Assembly (NCBI GenBank): GCA_021018815.1
Contig: JAITYX010000006.1
Location: 2,755,001 to 2,819,000 of the forward strand
Length of the DNA stretch: 64,000 bases
Direction of reading: 5' to 3'
From: Talinum fruticosum
Taxonomy: Eukaryota; Streptophyta; Magnoliopsida; Caryophyllales; Talinaceae
The notes below the pieces were generated by a model. That model was given only the letters and a program-made list of their open reading frames with translations, ran no database searches and was not told the origin of the DNA. A program made the translations under genes and the position numbers. Shown piece by piece: positions 24,564-37,809 of this stretch (positions are counted from its first letter, which is position 1; each line of letters opens with the position of its first letter).

Positions 24564-25594
24564 CGTTTTTTCCTCTGATTTGGTGTTGGGAGTAGAGCCT
24601 TCGGTGGTTTTAGCTCAATGTGGGCTGACAGTGGGCCTTTCGCACTAGGGTTTTAGATTACAGTAACTCTGGAATTGTGTATGTCAGATCACCAATACTT
24701 GGAGATTGTATTGGACAATACGGTAGAAACATTTTTTTGGGATGAAACTAGAAAACGAGTATAAATCCGGCGTATGTTCGCATGTTTCATACAACTCATT
24801 ATGTATTTTATACTTATTATCAGTATTTAACACACATCGATACGTCTTACATCGATAATGATAAACTCATTACACTGATATTTTCAAAGTTTATTTTTTC
24901 GTTTTAATTATAATTATTAATTATAATAGAGCTGACCAATATGCATGTTACGATTGAACTGAAATAGTATAGGGCCGGTCAAACCTAGGATCGACCTAGT
25001 CAATGCAAGGTTTAATTGCTAATCACTCTATATCACTTTTAAAGCGAGTTAGGTCCAAACTTATAGTGTAATGGATTAGACGATCAATTTAGGACCGAAC
25101 AACAAGCTGGGACCAAGTTGGATCATTTAGAAAGCTTGGTTTAGGACCGGCCTATAACTAATATTTTCTAATAAAAACAAAAAAGATCTTTAAAAAAATT
25201 GTGTTTTGAAAAAATTAAAATATATTTTAAAGAAAGCTCATAACTAATAAATGTTCAAGCAACTTTAAAAAATTAAAATAAAAAAATACTTGAAATATAA
25301 ACAAAAACACTTTTATAAAATAAATTTAATTTTTAAAAATATTTTTTTCATATTGGTTAACCATATTTGGCATGGTCCAAAAAGGGACCGAAATGACACA
25401 TTAAATTGGTCCGCCCCCAAAAAAATGTGGTTTGGTTCGGTTGACCAAATCCAAGATCATCCTGATTAGACCCACATGTCATTTTTATTAACCGACACTT
25501 ATTAGTAACAATTAATACTCATTAGCACTAGTTAACACTTTTTCATATATTTTAATTATAAGTTCATATGCGTTCAATACTCATTAATATTGAT
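24564..25594. other. Promoter side of the pseudouridine synthase gene and degraded intergenic DNA
   Basis: The first about 100 bp left of the ATG (24564-24680) would be the 5' UTR and promoter of the minus-strand gene. From about 24940 to 25470 are scattered GGACCG/CGGTCC-type words, as in old hAT-type non-autonomous elements, but no ends can be fixed. No ORF is credible. Confidence 0.45.
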
Positions 25595-26023
25595 AAGGTT
25601 ATCTTCAATGGAAGCAACTTCAAGAAAGTTGTTCCCATGTGGAAGAAAGAGAAAATAAAAAGGGGGTGGGGTGAGGTGGAAAGAAGTTTCTCCATAAAGT
25701 TGCTCTATAGAGAAACTCCTTGGAGCAACCGGCCAAGGGAAAAAGAAGGAGAGAGAACGAGAAGGCCGCGTGAGACCAACCCTAGGTGGGCCGTGTGCGG
25801 CGCGCGTTCGCACGCGCGCGAGGGAAATGGTTAGGCCGGACGCGCAGGCCCCCAGGCTGTGCAAGTGGCTTTTTTCGAGATGTTTTTTTATTTTTGCTTG
25901 TTTGTGTGTAACGGCTATTAACCGCTATATTTTGATGAAATTTAACCCATTTGTAATGGCTATATTTTTTATTAATTATTTAACAACGGTCATATTTTTT
26001 CATGCAAAAACACTATAAATAAG

Positions 26024-27445
26024 GTGTATGGTGCAATGTTAGATTTGCAACTTTTCACCTCACCAATCTCTCCATACTCTCAAAATCTCAAATTATGGAA
26101 TTCTCCAAATTCTAATCATCCTAATTTTCAAAATGATTACCCTCAAAATGACTCCTATTTTCAAAATAATTCAAACCCTCAATACTATCATAGTCAAACA
26201 CCTAAATATTACCAAATTATTACCCTTAAAATGACTCCTATTTTCAAAATAATTCAAACCCTCAATACTATTATAGTCAAACACCTACATATTACCATAA
26301 CCCAAACTCCCAAAATTATAATGCCCTCAATTATAAAAATTATTATTCTGTCCATCATACGTATTCATCTTCCCTGTATCATTCACTAGGTGGATGGGTA
26401 ATATGGAGATTCATGATAGCCCACAAAATGTGGGCTCCCGAAGAAGTCGTTCTTATGTTTCAACGAGAGGAAACTAATGTCAACATGAGTTCTCCAAGCG
26501 TTAGACTTTCAACTCATGTAGATGAAGATGATTAAGTTGAATCAAATAATGAAGCGACAAATGTTGTTTCACAACAACAAAGGCAAAAAGAGGTATTGTG
26601 GGATGAGTTAGAAACCGAGCTCTTAATTAGTGCATGGTTAAATGTGAGCAAGGACCCCATAGCTGGACCCGACCAAAGAGCGACGACATTTAGGGATAGA
26701 ATTTGGGAGTACTTTTGTGAAGCTCAAAACAGTACCCAAGTTATAAGTGGCCAGCCAAAAGATCAGCTGAAAAGTGCAAAGCTCAATGGACCAGATTATG
26801 TGCAGCTGTTACACATTTCTCAGGGTACTATGATGCTCGCTGACTCGATAGCCGCCGAGTGGGCAAAGTGACTCCGATTATTTGAAAGTTGCACATATCC
26901 AGTACAAAGAGATGCATAGCCAAAATTTTGGTTGCGAGCATGCTTGGCATCATTTGCGCTATGAACCGAAATTTTTGAATCATGTTAATAACTCCAACAG
27001 AGGAAATGGAGATAAGTCGGCAAAGATAACGAAGAATACAAGAGTAAGAAATTACAGTTCTTCCTCAAATCCCGATGTGTGAGAAGAGGTTGAGGCACCC
27101 ATCGAAGATTTACCCCAACCAATTATCAACGGACCTATTGGAAGGGATGCTTGGCAAAAGTCTTAAAAGGGAAAAGCCAAAGTAGCTTCATCTCGAAATT
27201 AATATCTCCAATGCTGAAGTTATGGAGGAGTTGACAAGGGTCGGAGATACGAAATAAAAAGAACAGAGACCCTAAATAAATTTGCAGATCCGAAGGCAAA
27301 AGAATTGGAACGTAAGGATGTGAAAATAGAAATTATGCGAAGGGAAGCTGAAAGAGCAACCAGAGATACAGAGTTGAAGGAGATAGAATGATACTATGCT
27401 CGGCGGAGAGAGATCATTAAGAATTGGAAGAAACGTAGGCAATAA
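26024..27445 (+). pseudogene. MYB/trihelix-like protein with NAM-associated C-terminal domain (Harbinger ORF1 type), broken
   Basis: The N-terminal part (26024-26389) is Asn/Gln/Tyr/Pro-rich low complexity. A MYB-like segment at 26596-26760 has ELLISAWLNVSKDPIAG and FRDRIWEYFCEA, diagnostic of the plant family often annotated as MYB-like or glutathione S-transferase T3-like and associated with Harbinger elements. Downstream, out of frame, is EVMEELTRVGDTK and a Lys/Glu coiled coil typical of the NAM-associated C-terminal domain (27220-27420). Several stops and frameshifts break it, so no functional protein is made. It would have acted with a transposase in nuclear import and DNA binding. Confidence 0.6.
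26136..26301 (+). repeat. 83-bp tandem duplication inside the MYB-like pseudogene
   Basis: The unit starting ATTACCCTCAAAATGACTCC at 26136 is repeated from 26219 with few changes. Because 83 is not a multiple of three, the second copy is read in another frame and helps disable the ORF. Confidence 0.9.
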
Positions 27446-27645
27446 AGTATTTAATTTAATATTGTTATCAATGTAATAGTTAATTATCTCACTTTTTTAA
27501 TTATTTGTACTTGTTTTTATACTGTATTAACTTTGTTATCAATGCAATATGAGTTATGAGAATGTTGTCGAGTCCTTGCTAAATCGATTGCTTTTGAAGC
27601 ATGCTTGCTTTGTCAATTCATTCAGTAATATGTAGAATACAATAA

Positions 27646-29243
27646 TGAAGGTTTGCTCGGGAGAGTCCGAGTCACCCTAGAGGGGGTGAATAGGGTGATA
27701 GAGGATTTTCTTTGAAAATCAAACTCTTTTGCCAAAGTGGAGGCCGAAGCAGATTCCGAGTCTAAAGTGGGGTCGGAAAAGTATGAACTCGGAATTGCTA
27801 TAAAGAGTAAAGAGTCGGATAAAGCTGAAGCTTTAAGACTGTCCGAGTCTAGAATGAACTCGTAAAGTAAAGACAAAGAAGTTACGTGGAAACCCTCCTG
27901 GGGCGGAAAACCACGGACCGTGCTAATCCAAGCACGAAGTCAAATCCACTATTTTGAGTCCACAAAATACGATAGATCGACCGAACCCAAGTTGCTCCCT
28001 TAAACAACTCTTTATAAGTTTTCCTAGACTTAGAAATTCCCTTATCTCGATCTAGTACTTCCTAGCTGAGATAATCCTTACAGTTAGGGACAACTAAGCT
28101 GAGTTCACCTTTACAGCTTAGTCAAGGGACCTTACCCAGAAAGTAAGACAAGTGTTTGTAACTAAGTACAAGACCTTACAACTCGAAAGTAATGAAATTA
28201 CAGAGTAGGAGTTGTAAGTAGAAGATTGAGAATGAATACACCGACTTTTCTCAAGTACAAGTATTAACAATAGGTTCGGCGATCTTCAAGTCTTGAAAGT
28301 TGGCTTCTATTTATAGATGACCAAGCAGCATAGCCGTTATCTCCAACTTCGACGGGAAGTCCTTTGTGACCGTTGATAAGGGCTTTCCGAGTCACTCGAA
28401 AGTATCCGTTGTGATATGAACGTTGGGCAATGGTTCTTAACTCTCTTGGAAGTCCCAAAACCACTCGGCGGTGTCTTGAAGGATAAGGTGGAAACCACCG
28501 TTAAGCTTGGCGTTTCGGTTTTCTAGATTTGGAAACAAATAGCCCGACACAATCTTACGGGACTCGGGACGAGAGAAGAGGAAAAGCCATGTCCGCTGGT
28601 GATTTGACGTTTTGAAGCCGGTTACTTTTGTATTTCAAAAAGTGTATCCTCGTTTGAATAACCTACAAAAGTAAATCAATTTTGGTTCTCAAAGTATAAA
28701 ATACTTTGGTCCATAATTAGACACGAGATAATAAAATAATTAAGATAATTAAGCAACTAATTATCCGAGTCGAAAAAGAAATAGAATATTTTGAGTCTAA
28801 TATTCATGAAACTCAAAATTCCATCCGAGTTAGTCTAAGCGAAGAATCAAGTTACATAAAGAATATCGAGTGAAATAACTTGATATAGACTAAGCACGAT
28901 TCGGACTAGAAGCACCGACTCCAACAAAATAGAACTTATAACATGAAGTCAGATCCGAGTGTGGTAAAGCGAAATACTAGTCAATTCAGCATGCGATATA
29001 TCTAAGTGATGAGGGACTCGGAACCGAGTGAGACATGCGGATCTATTTTCCGAGTCACTTAGAGACAAGCAAGAAATACATGAAGTAAATGCTATATCAC
29101 TTAGAAAAGATACCATATCACTCAGAAAAGTTTCTAAGGTACGAGAGAATGCCTTGGAATCAAAACTCTAAAAGTGAGAAATTATTATACCTGATTCCTC
29201 TGTTAGAACTCGGAATTGTGCCGAGCAAGTGTCCGAGTCTTCA
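27646..29243 (-). repeat. 3' LTR of the Sirevirus-like element
   Basis: About 1.6 kb from TG (29243) to CA (27646) on the minus strand, preceded by the polypurine tract AAAAAGGGGAG (about 29246-29256). A TATA box TCTATAAATAG lies at about 28306-28316. The end carries ACCCCCTCTAGGGTGA, the conserved Sirevirus LTR end. It is related to, but clearly diverged from, the LTR at the right edge. A 5-bp flank AATAA (27641-27645) is a possible target duplication whose partner is lost. Confidence 0.7.
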
Positions 29244-29649
29244 ATCTCCCCTTTTTGATGAAAGGCATTCCATACTTAGACGTAAACTTTGTTAGTGATA
29301 AAGATCTCGCTTTTGAATACTTGCGTATGAAATCAGATAAGTAAAGCAAGCCTAATGTATCATATCATAAAAAATATATGCTTAGCCATGAAATAATGTT
29401 AACTCGTAAAGGGTTGCAATCATAGAGAAAATTAAAGAGAAAGCATTAATTCATTGAAATTAAAGAGAGTACACAGATGGAGAAACTCCCCTAAACAAGA
29501 CAACAAGTTTTCTATATATATTCTCCCCTTACCTTTCAGCAAAAACAACAACAAAAAGGGAAGAATACAACAGTTAGTACAAATTTGATGTCCGGACAAA
29601 AGAAATAAGTAGAAATCTCTCGTAAAGAAGAAGAATCGGTAGACTGTGG

Positions 29650-31295
29650 AATTGTGACACAGTGCATGGCGCCTACGAGGGAGAGAGGGATGTCCGAGTA
29701 GAAGCGGAGGGATGAGAGGTACGCCGGCGCTGGTAGGATCTTGACGATGTGCTTAAGCGTGGCGGAGGGAGAACAGGGATCACCGTTAAGGGCTCGGCTC
29801 CGAGTGGCTGACCCGAACGAGAGGATCTAGGGTTCTTCCCCGTGGACCTCGGTAGGCTGGAGGGGGTATTCTGTCCGACCCGCCGCATGTTGTCGTAGCA
29901 CAGCTGGGCCTTCTAACCCACTCGGACTACCGTCCGAGCCGAGTACTGCCACTTCGAGCTTGAGGAGCGAGTCGACCCTCGGCAGTTCCTACTGCTTCTT
30001 CTTTGTGTTCCACCCCTTGCCCGAGATGGAGCCGCCTCAGCCGCAAGCTCCTCGGCGTCCGCTTCTTCGTTGTCTGCAGCTTCTTCCTCCCCGCTTTCGA
30101 GGAGGTCGGGCCCGGGCTCGAGGACGCTTCGGATGTGTCCGAGTCGCCGTGGTCCTAAGCCGCCTTGGACCTTCTCTCTCGAGGAGCTCGACCAGCTCTT
30201 TTTGCTCCTTTACCAACTCCCTCATCTCAAGAACCATTGTTTGCTGGTCTCGGATTTGGGACTGGGCGGTTCTTTGATGGATGAACATAGACTAATAGAC
30301 GAGTCTTGAATGAGCTGAGCGGGTCCTTGAATTTAGAGGACACGGAGCTGATTTTGTCCATGAAAGCGGAGGACAAAATAGCGGAGAGAGATTTTGAGGC
30401 ACCTGAGGTGGAAGCACCAACAGGTGGGGCAGTGAGAGAGAGAGGGGTTTCTTTCTAAGTCCGAGGCGGAGAAGGAGACCTCAGCTCAGAGTTGTGTACC
30501 CGGATACCAGGCTGAGTTTCCCGGTACTGTACCCTTGGAGTTCCTTTTGCCGACCACAACGGCAGCCTCGGACACAGCAGTTGGGTCCGAGGGGAGAGGA
30601 ACTTTAAATTGTTTGAAGACAAGGGTGAGAAGAGCACCGAAGGGAAGAGGGGTGTTCTTCTTATTTTGGAGTTGAGCTGGCACAGTCGCCATCCGCTCAA
30701 TTATTGAGAGGAAGAGGTCTACTTCGTAGCCCTCAAGAATGTCAAAAAGTGATTTCAAATGCTTGGAGTTGGGGTTCTCCTTGCTGGAATGCTCGAGAGA
30801 AAAAGGTTCTCATCAGCGAGAAGCACGAAGGCGTGCTTCGACTTCAACCGAGTCATTGAAAAATTTTTCCGTGACTCAGGGAACTCTTTAGCGTATTTTT
30901 CAAAGAAGTCGTCGGCGACTTCGAGTGAAAGGAATGGGGTTGCTTGTTTAAGAAAAGAGAGGAAACCTTGAACAAGCGGTGGAGGAGAGAGGTGTTTATT
31001 CGGACAATCACATTCCGAACTCTGGAGGTTAGGACACCTTCAGAGTGAGTGAGGTGAGTGTAAAACTCGTAAACGAGTTCGGGGTAAATGAACTCGTTGA
31101 AACACGTAAAATTATACACTCCGGTGGTTTGAATGTGGGGCAACCACGAAAATTTTGTGGTTGGGAAGAACTTGTCGTCTAGCATGAGATGCTCGGGTGA
31201 CAATGGGCTTAGAGGGGATTGAGCTTTCGGGTTTTGGTGCGAGGCTTTTTAGAGGAAGAGCCCCGAAAGTCGGGATGATTACCTCTCTTAGGCAT
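29650..31295 (-). pseudogene. Env-like ORF / putative plant transposon protein domain, broken
   Basis: Downstream of RNase H, starting near an ATG at 31295 (MPKRGNHPDFRGSSSKKPR). It contains YPELVYEFYTHLTHSEGVL followed by TSRVRNVIV (about 31000-31120), then LPFGALLTLVFKQFKVPL (about 30600), the hallmarks of the plant transposon-protein domain found in Sirevirus third ORFs. A coiled coil (EMRELVKEQKELVELLERE, about 30180-30240) and a basic tail end it. Frames shift at least three times. The role of such env-like proteins is not established. Its own upstream region has a TATA box (31538-31547). Confidence 0.6.
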
Positions 31296-31537
31296 TTTGA
31301 GAATGAGGGAAGAAAGATGAAACTTTTGAGGAAGAGACGAAGAGAGTAGGTAGAAGAGAGCAAAAGAAAATGAGTAGAAGAAAGAGATGAGAGCAATCGA
31401 ACTTACTCGAGATGGTCTTTACGTCGCTTGAAGAAGTCCAGAGAGCACCGTAGACGTAGAAAGCTTCCGCGAGAAGTTTTACATACGAGAGAGATAGAGA
31501 ATGGAATGTGAAGTAACGAGACGAAGATGAATAGGCG

Positions 31538-31547
31538 CTATATATAG
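31538..31547 (-). promoter_or_regulatory. TATA-like box upstream of the env-like ORF
   Basis: CTATATATAG on the minus strand, about 245 bp before the ATG at 31295 and followed by a pyrimidine-rich leader (31300-31500). It suggests that the third ORF had, or was captured with, its own promoter. Inference from sequence only. Confidence 0.35.
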
Positions 31548-32047
31548 AAAGAAAACGTCCGTTAACTTTCCGTTCGACTCGGCTCGTCCATCAGTCATCT
31601 TTGACCGGTGTGATGGTTCTCTTCTTCGACGGTTAGGATTCAGCACAGTTTGAAATCCATCGGCTAGCGTTTCATCACGAGATCGCGAGAGAGAGAAAAA
31701 TTGAAAAATATATTCTGAAATTCTCCACTCATCTAGAGACAATTCCGGAAAATTTGAAGTCCAATTTTCTCGACGTCCGAGTCCGACTCGAGATAGGTTT
31801 CGAGTAACTTAGAAACTAACAGTTATCGGCTCGATATCACGAAATCAACCGAACCAATAGCCAGCAATAAAGCATAAGCACATAACGCATAATCAAGCAA
31901 TGGAAAATAGTTATGCATTTAACATACCAAGCTCATTCCGAATAAAGCAAAACCGATCTTCACCAAGAGGCTTAGTAAAGATATCAGCTAATTGAAGATT
32001 AGTAGGAATGAAATCAAGTTCAATATCACCTTTCTCGGAGTGGTCTC

Positions 32048-35000
32048 TTAAGAAATGATATTTGACCTCAATGTGTTTTGTCTTTGAGTGCTGAACTGGA
32101 TTCTTCGTGATGCTGATGGCACTCGATTGTCACACTTGATTGGAACCGATTTGAAAGAAAGTCTAAGATCTCTCAAGTGTTGCTTTATCCATAAAATCCG
32201 AGCACAACACGCTCTAGCCGCAATATACTCAGCTTCAGCAGTTGATAGAGCTACCGAGTTCCGCTTCTTTGAGTGCCAAGATATTAAGGATTGACCCAGA
32301 AATTGGCAAGCTCTAGAAGTGCTCTTTCTATCAACTTTGTATCCAGCGTAGTCCGCATCCGAGTATCCAAGTGAGGGTCGAGTTATGAGTCTCTTGAGTA
32401 CCATAGACCTAAGTTCCGAGTTCCCGCAAGATATCCGAATATTCTCTTCACCGCAGTGAGATGTGATTCTTTTGGATTAGCTTGGAATCTTGCGCATAAA
32501 CAAACACTGAACATTATATCCGGCCGGCTGGAAGTAAGATATAGCAAAGATCCAATCATACTTCGATAGAGTTTCGATCTATTGCTTTACCTTTCTCGTC
32601 CGAGTCAAGCTTTATACTCGCTGCTCATGGGTGTAGATGCGTGCTTTGCATCTCGAAGTTTGTATTTCTTCAGCAACTCCTTGATATACTTGGATTGATG
32701 GATGTAGATCCCATCTTTGTCTTGTTTGATTTGTAAACCAAGGAAGAAATTGAGTTCTCCCATCATACTCATTTGGAATTCCCGACTCATCAACTCGGAA
32801 AATTCTCGGCACGTATATTCATTAGTAGCTCCGAAGATAATATCATCAACATAGATTTGAACAATAAGGAAATCTTTCCCCTTGGTTTTTATAAAGAGAG
32901 TCTTGTCGATCTAACCTCTTTTAAAATCATTTTGAACCAAGAAACCGCTCGATCTTTCATACCAAGCTCTGGGAGCTTGTTTAAGACTATAGAGAGCTTT
33001 TTGAAGTTTGAAAACATGATCCGGAAATTCCGAGTTTTCAAAACCAGGAGGCTGCTCGACATAGACTTCCTCTTCAATAAAACCATTGAGAAATGCACAC
33101 TTAACATCCATTTGATATAATTTAATATGCATGCTCGGATGCAAATGCCAACAATATTCTAATAGCTTCGATTCCGGCAATAGGTGCAAAGGTTTCCCCA
33201 CAATCAATTCCTTCTTCTTGATTGTAACCTTGAGCCACAAGTCTAGCCTTATTTCGACTACCACCCCTCCTTCATCCAGTTTGTTCTTGAAAACCCATTT
33301 GGTTCCTATGACTGGGTGGTCGGAAGGTCGGTTGGTCGAGTCTAGACTTGGTTTCTTTCGAATTGATTGAGTTCCTCTTGCATGGCCTCTACCCATTCAG
33401 GTTCATTTAGGGCCTCTAGTGCATTTTTGGGGTTAATGAAATGAAAGCAGTGAATGCACATAGATTTTGAAGAGAGGAACGAGTTCTTACCCCACTCGTT
33501 GATATCGGATAGTATGTTTTCTAGTGGATGACTAGAAGTAAACTTGAATGCTTTACCTATTCTCCGATTCACAAGATTTGTGGGCTGAGCTACCCGATCT
33601 TCGAAGCTTGTTCCGAGTGAGCTTCTTTATTGACTTGTTCATTCCGAGCGAGGCTCTTGAGTTATCTCATTCCGAGTCACTTCGTTCGAGTGACTTCATT
33701 CCGAGCCGGTTGAGCTTGAGTCTTTGTAGACTCGGCTTCATCATCTTCTCTGTTGAGTTTCGGATCTCGAGTATGAAGACTCACTTGGTTTTTCCTGTTC
33801 AAGCTCATCAAATACAACGTGGATGCTTTCTTCCACTTTATTAGTTCTCTTATTGAAAATGCGATAAGCTTTGTCGTGAGAAGAATAACCCGGAAAAATA
33901 CCTTCGTCCGACCGAGCATCAAACTTGGTCGGGTGATCCTTACCATTGTTGTGAACGAAACACTTACATCCAAAAGGTCTGAAGTAGGAAATATTTGGTT
34001 TCTTCCCTTTGTAGAGCTCATAAGGTGTTTTCTTCAATATGGGTCCGATGAGGCATCTATTCGAGTATAGTTGGCTGTGTTGATCGCCTCAGCCCGTAAA
34101 TAGTAAGGTAAGTTGTGCTCAATCATCATTGTCCTTCCTATTTCTTCAAGGGTTCTGTTCTTTCTCTCCACTACTCCATTTTGTTGAGGAGTTCTTGGTG
34201 CTGAGAAGTTGTGAGAGATGCCATTTTTGTCACAAAACTCGAGAATTCCGAGTAGTCGAACTCCCTTCCATGGTCGGTTCGAATTCTCTCGGATTTGAGT
34301 CCGAGACTCAACTTGGATTTTTCTACAGAGCTTGCTGAACTCCTTGAATGCTTCATTTTTGTGCTTAAGAAAACAAACCCGGGTAAATCGTGAATAATCA
34401 TCAATAATAACAAATATATATGATTTACCTCCGAGGCTCTTAACAGGGATTTCACCACATAAGTCCATATGCAGTAGCTCAAGCACTTTGGATGTGGAAA
34501 CTGTCTTCAGAGATTTGAATGATGATCTGACTTGTTTCCCTCTTGTGCATGCTTCACAAACTTTATCTTTCTCAAAGGCACAGTTAGGTAAACCTCTAAC
34601 CGGACCATGAGATGCCAATTTTTGATAGTATGCATGCTAATATGGCCTAATCTACGATGCCATGACCATGAGTCATCATGAAGAGATGCTTTTAAGCAAG
34701 ATAAATTCCGACTCGGGTCGAAAGAGGAATAATGTAAGTGTTACCTGATCTTTTACCCGAAAGTTTGACCTCCTTGGTGGTAACATCGAAATGTAACAGT
34801 TGGTCCGAGTGAATCTTACCTCTTGTCCTTTATCACACAGTTGAGAGATGTTGAGCGGATTGTACTTTAATCCTTTGACAAGATAAACTGGATCGACCAG
34901 ATTGCATCCTTTCCCAATCTTGCCTATCCCAACTATCTTGTCTTTGCTGTCATCTCCAAAAGTGACATTTCCTCCTTTATGTTTTTCTAACTCGGAGAAG

Positions 35001-35130
35001 AGTCCCGCGTCTCCCGACATGTGGCGTGAACATCCACTCGTCAAGGTACCAATGTCCTTTTGATCTTTTTCGAGTGACCCGCAAAACAGAGAAAATCTAA
35101 CCCTTTTCACTTCCTCTAACGAACCCAAGT
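32048..35130 (-). pseudogene. Copia pol (protease/pre-integrase, integrase, RT, RNase H), broken
   Basis: Segments in order on the minus strand: protease to pre-integrase with SGCSRHMSGD and ISQLCDKG (35128-34676); integrase with SLGGKSYIFVIIDDYSRFT, RTDHGREF and PQQNGVVERKNRTLEE (34618-33740); RT with YQMDVKCAFLNG, PPGFE, ALYSLKQAPRAWYER and MMGELNFFLGLQIK (33400-32605); RNase H with LGYSDADYAG and VALSTAEAEYIAA (32404-32048). Many one-base shifts and missense changes affect invariant residues (integrase YSRFTW read as YSRFTR; GYSS preceded by P instead of L). Several coincide with CAG/CTG sites and may be sequence errors rather than decay. Confidence 0.8.
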
Positions 35131-35503
35131 AACATTCTTTACTCGTGGTCCTTTTCGAGGAAGAAGGTTTTTCGAAACCCAGATTTGAATGACTTTGGGT
35201 TTAGTCCGATTCCGAGTCTTCCTTGCGAGAACCGAGTCCGTGTCTCTTTCTTTTTGAAAACATTTCCTTTGGAAACCGAAGAGGATGGTTTCTTCTTGTA
35301 AACAACTCCGGGCTTAGTCCTCCCTTTATTTCTATGAATGGGACCACGCTTAGCTTTCCTGAACTTTACAATTCGGAATCCTTTTTAAATAGTTCCGAGT
35401 AGGAATTGGATTCCTCCTCTTTGTTGAAACCAAGGCCTTCTTTTCGAAGGAGACACATTGAGATCCTAAGAGCATGTCAAGGTTTTTCGACCTTGAGTAA
35501 ATT

Positions 35504-36085
35504 TTAAAACCGGATCTTGAGACTCAATGAGCTTCGCTTTAGTCTGCTTATTTTCTTTTCGAGTAACTCGGACTCGGTCTTATTGGATTGAGCACTAGTC
35601 TTGAGTTCTCCGAGTGTGAGTCTTAGTTTTTCCAATTCATTTTTCAAAGAGATGTTCTCGAGATGAAATTGACTCAAGTTGTTCTTTGAAATGAGAAGAA
35701 TCGAATTGGACTTTTCTTCCAAAGTAAAAATATATTTAGCTAAATCGACTTTGGAGAATTTGAGGAAGTATTCAATTACCTCTTGAGGATTTGTTTCCTC
35801 ATTGTTTGAGTTTGAGTCCGACTCTCTTTCGGCTTCCGAGTCGAGATTGCCATTAGACATTTTGAGTCATCCGACTCCTCATCATCTTCGATGAGTCCTC
35901 ATCGCTCCATGTTGCCATCATAGCCTTTTTCTTCTTTCTGTCCCTTTTTCTCTTTGGACAGTCTTTGACTATGTGGTCTTTGCTGCCACACTCAAAACAT
36001 CCAGAATTTTTAGTTAAAGATAACTTTGAAGGAGAAGAATACTTACCTTTTCTGTCCCTCTTATCTTTCTTGTAGAAATCTTCTT
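35504..36085 (-). pseudogene. Copia gag, C-terminal part with zinc knuckle
   Basis: A CCHC knuckle CFECGSKDHIVKDCPK (35951-35998, minus) is followed by a basic stretch, KAMMATWSDED, an acidic Ser-rich region and a long coiled coil rich in Leu/Glu/Lys, as in Sirevirus gag. The N-terminal half is missing at the junction with the gypsy-type sequence near 36085. The RNA-binding role is inferred from the knuckle. Confidence 0.7.
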
Positions 36086-37809
36086 GCATCCATATAGTTA
36101 CATATAGTTGCATTTACTTTAGTTTTATTGTCTTAGTTTTCTTTTGTTTTTTATTTCTTTTTGTGATGTCTAGGTTTTGCATTTGCATTTAGGTTACATG
36201 TAAGGGTTGTTTTCATTGTTTTAATATACAAAATTAGAAGACCAGAAAAAAAAATTTGAATAATCTGAAAAAAAATGATAAAAAATTATGTTAGACTTTA
36301 GGTTAGTGAATAAATCCTTTGGTGGTAATTCTTAGGCTAGGTAGTTTTTCTTTTGACTTGGTTTGATCTTGTATAATCCGTTTGTGAATAAAAGTTTTTG
36401 AAAAGAGTTTGTAAGAGAATCTTGGTTTAGGATTACGCTTTGATAGAGATAATTGATTACCCTTCTTGATCTTTTGGTTTGAATTTGGCATGTAGAACAT
36501 CTTGAATTAGGATTAGTTGTTGAGCCTTAATCCGTGAGACCACTAAGCGTTAAAAACCTAATCATTTTTATTAGTCTCATATTTTTCATGTATGACTCTA
36601 CCTTGGTTGCAATCTCTAAAACTTGCTTTGAATCTCTTCGAAACCGTATTTTGCATTTGCATTGACAATATGATAGAGGTATTCATTTGTTCATTTTGTA
36701 AGCTACATGAGCCAAAAGGCCACCCTTTTATGTATGAATTACTGCTTTTATCCCCTTTCTAACCTTTGACCACCTTTTTTATTTTTATTTTTATTGAACC
36801 TACATTAACAAGTCTTGCCCAAATACATTTCTCCTACCCTTAAGCTATTGCTTGGAGTGTTTTGAGTGTAATATGGGTTGATGTGGTATATTTTGTGGTT
36901 TGGTTGATGGGGAATAGTTGTAAAATTCAATTCTTGAATTTTTCTCTACTTGTGTAGTTTCATTTAGGTTGGAAATTGGAAGCTTGTCTAGTATTGTAAA
37001 TTTGTTTGTTTTGTCATTCACAAAGAGAAAAATCAGAAAAATGAAATAAAAAATCAAAAAAAGAGAAAATAGAAAAAGGAAGAAATAAAGTGTTTTGGCT
37101 TTGGCTTGTATAGATTTAAGGTGGTTTCCAATTGGTTTTTCAATTGTTTTGAATGTTCATGAGTGTTTAGGATTTGTATATATGAGATATTGGATGAGTT
37201 TAGCTTCAAGTTTGACTTTTAGTTTCACTTTATCCAAATAATTTTCCACTCCTTACCCTTAACCCCTAGCCCTGTTATAACCTTTGAAATGACCTCTTGA
37301 TTGTCATTTGCATTTGCATACTTATAGTGGAGACTTAAGGTTCTTAGTAAGCATATGGTAGATTGTTTCTTTTGTGGGAGTATTAAGAGAACCTTCATTG
37401 CTATATATTTTCAAACACATAAGAGGAGTGTTTCCATTTTCCTAAAGTGAGGTTTACTCTCAATCTTTCTAGTTTCATGCTCATAAATGTGCCAACTTAC
37501 TATCGTTAGAAATTAGGGGTGATTAATTTGATCTTAATTGTGTGATTCTTAAAAAAAAAATTTGAAAACTTCCCTCATACTTGTGATTAATGGTTTAGAT
37601 CACTTTTGAGCTATTCTTGGTTAGACTTAGTTGTTAGAGAACTCTATCAATGCTTACCCGAGGAGGGTGTGTAAATATATTTTTCTTTTTCATCTTGAGT
37701 ATTTATTATTATTTCTTCTTGAGTCTTTTATTTACTTCTTAAGTCTTTTCGGTTTTGTTTAAGTCTTGTACTTGCTTGGGGACAAGCAAGGAGTTAACAT
37801 TGGGGAGTT

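Larger units (their letters stand above)
25595..27560 (+). mobile_element. Decayed PIF/Harbinger-type unit (ORF1 side only)
   Basis: It begins near GGTTATCTTCAATGGAAGC, resembling Harbinger termini, followed by a GC-rich leader, AACGGCTAT/AACGGTCAT repeats, a TATA-type CTATAAATAAGG at 26013-26024, and a MYB-like ORF. No DDE transposase is present. The right end seems cut by the copia LTR at 27646. Boundaries are approximate. Confidence 0.45.
27646..36085 (-). mobile_element. Sirevirus-like Ty1/copia retrotransposon, 5' end missing
   Basis: On the minus strand the order is gag (C-terminal part with zinc knuckle), protease, integrase, RT, RNase H, then an extra env-like ORF, a polypurine tract and a 3' LTR. 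The copia order (integrase before RT), the long gag coiled coil and the extra downstream ORF point to Sireviruses. The 5' LTR and gag N terminus are absent: the element stops at about 36085, where gypsy-type sequence begins. Many frameshifts and stops; dead. Confidence 0.75.
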
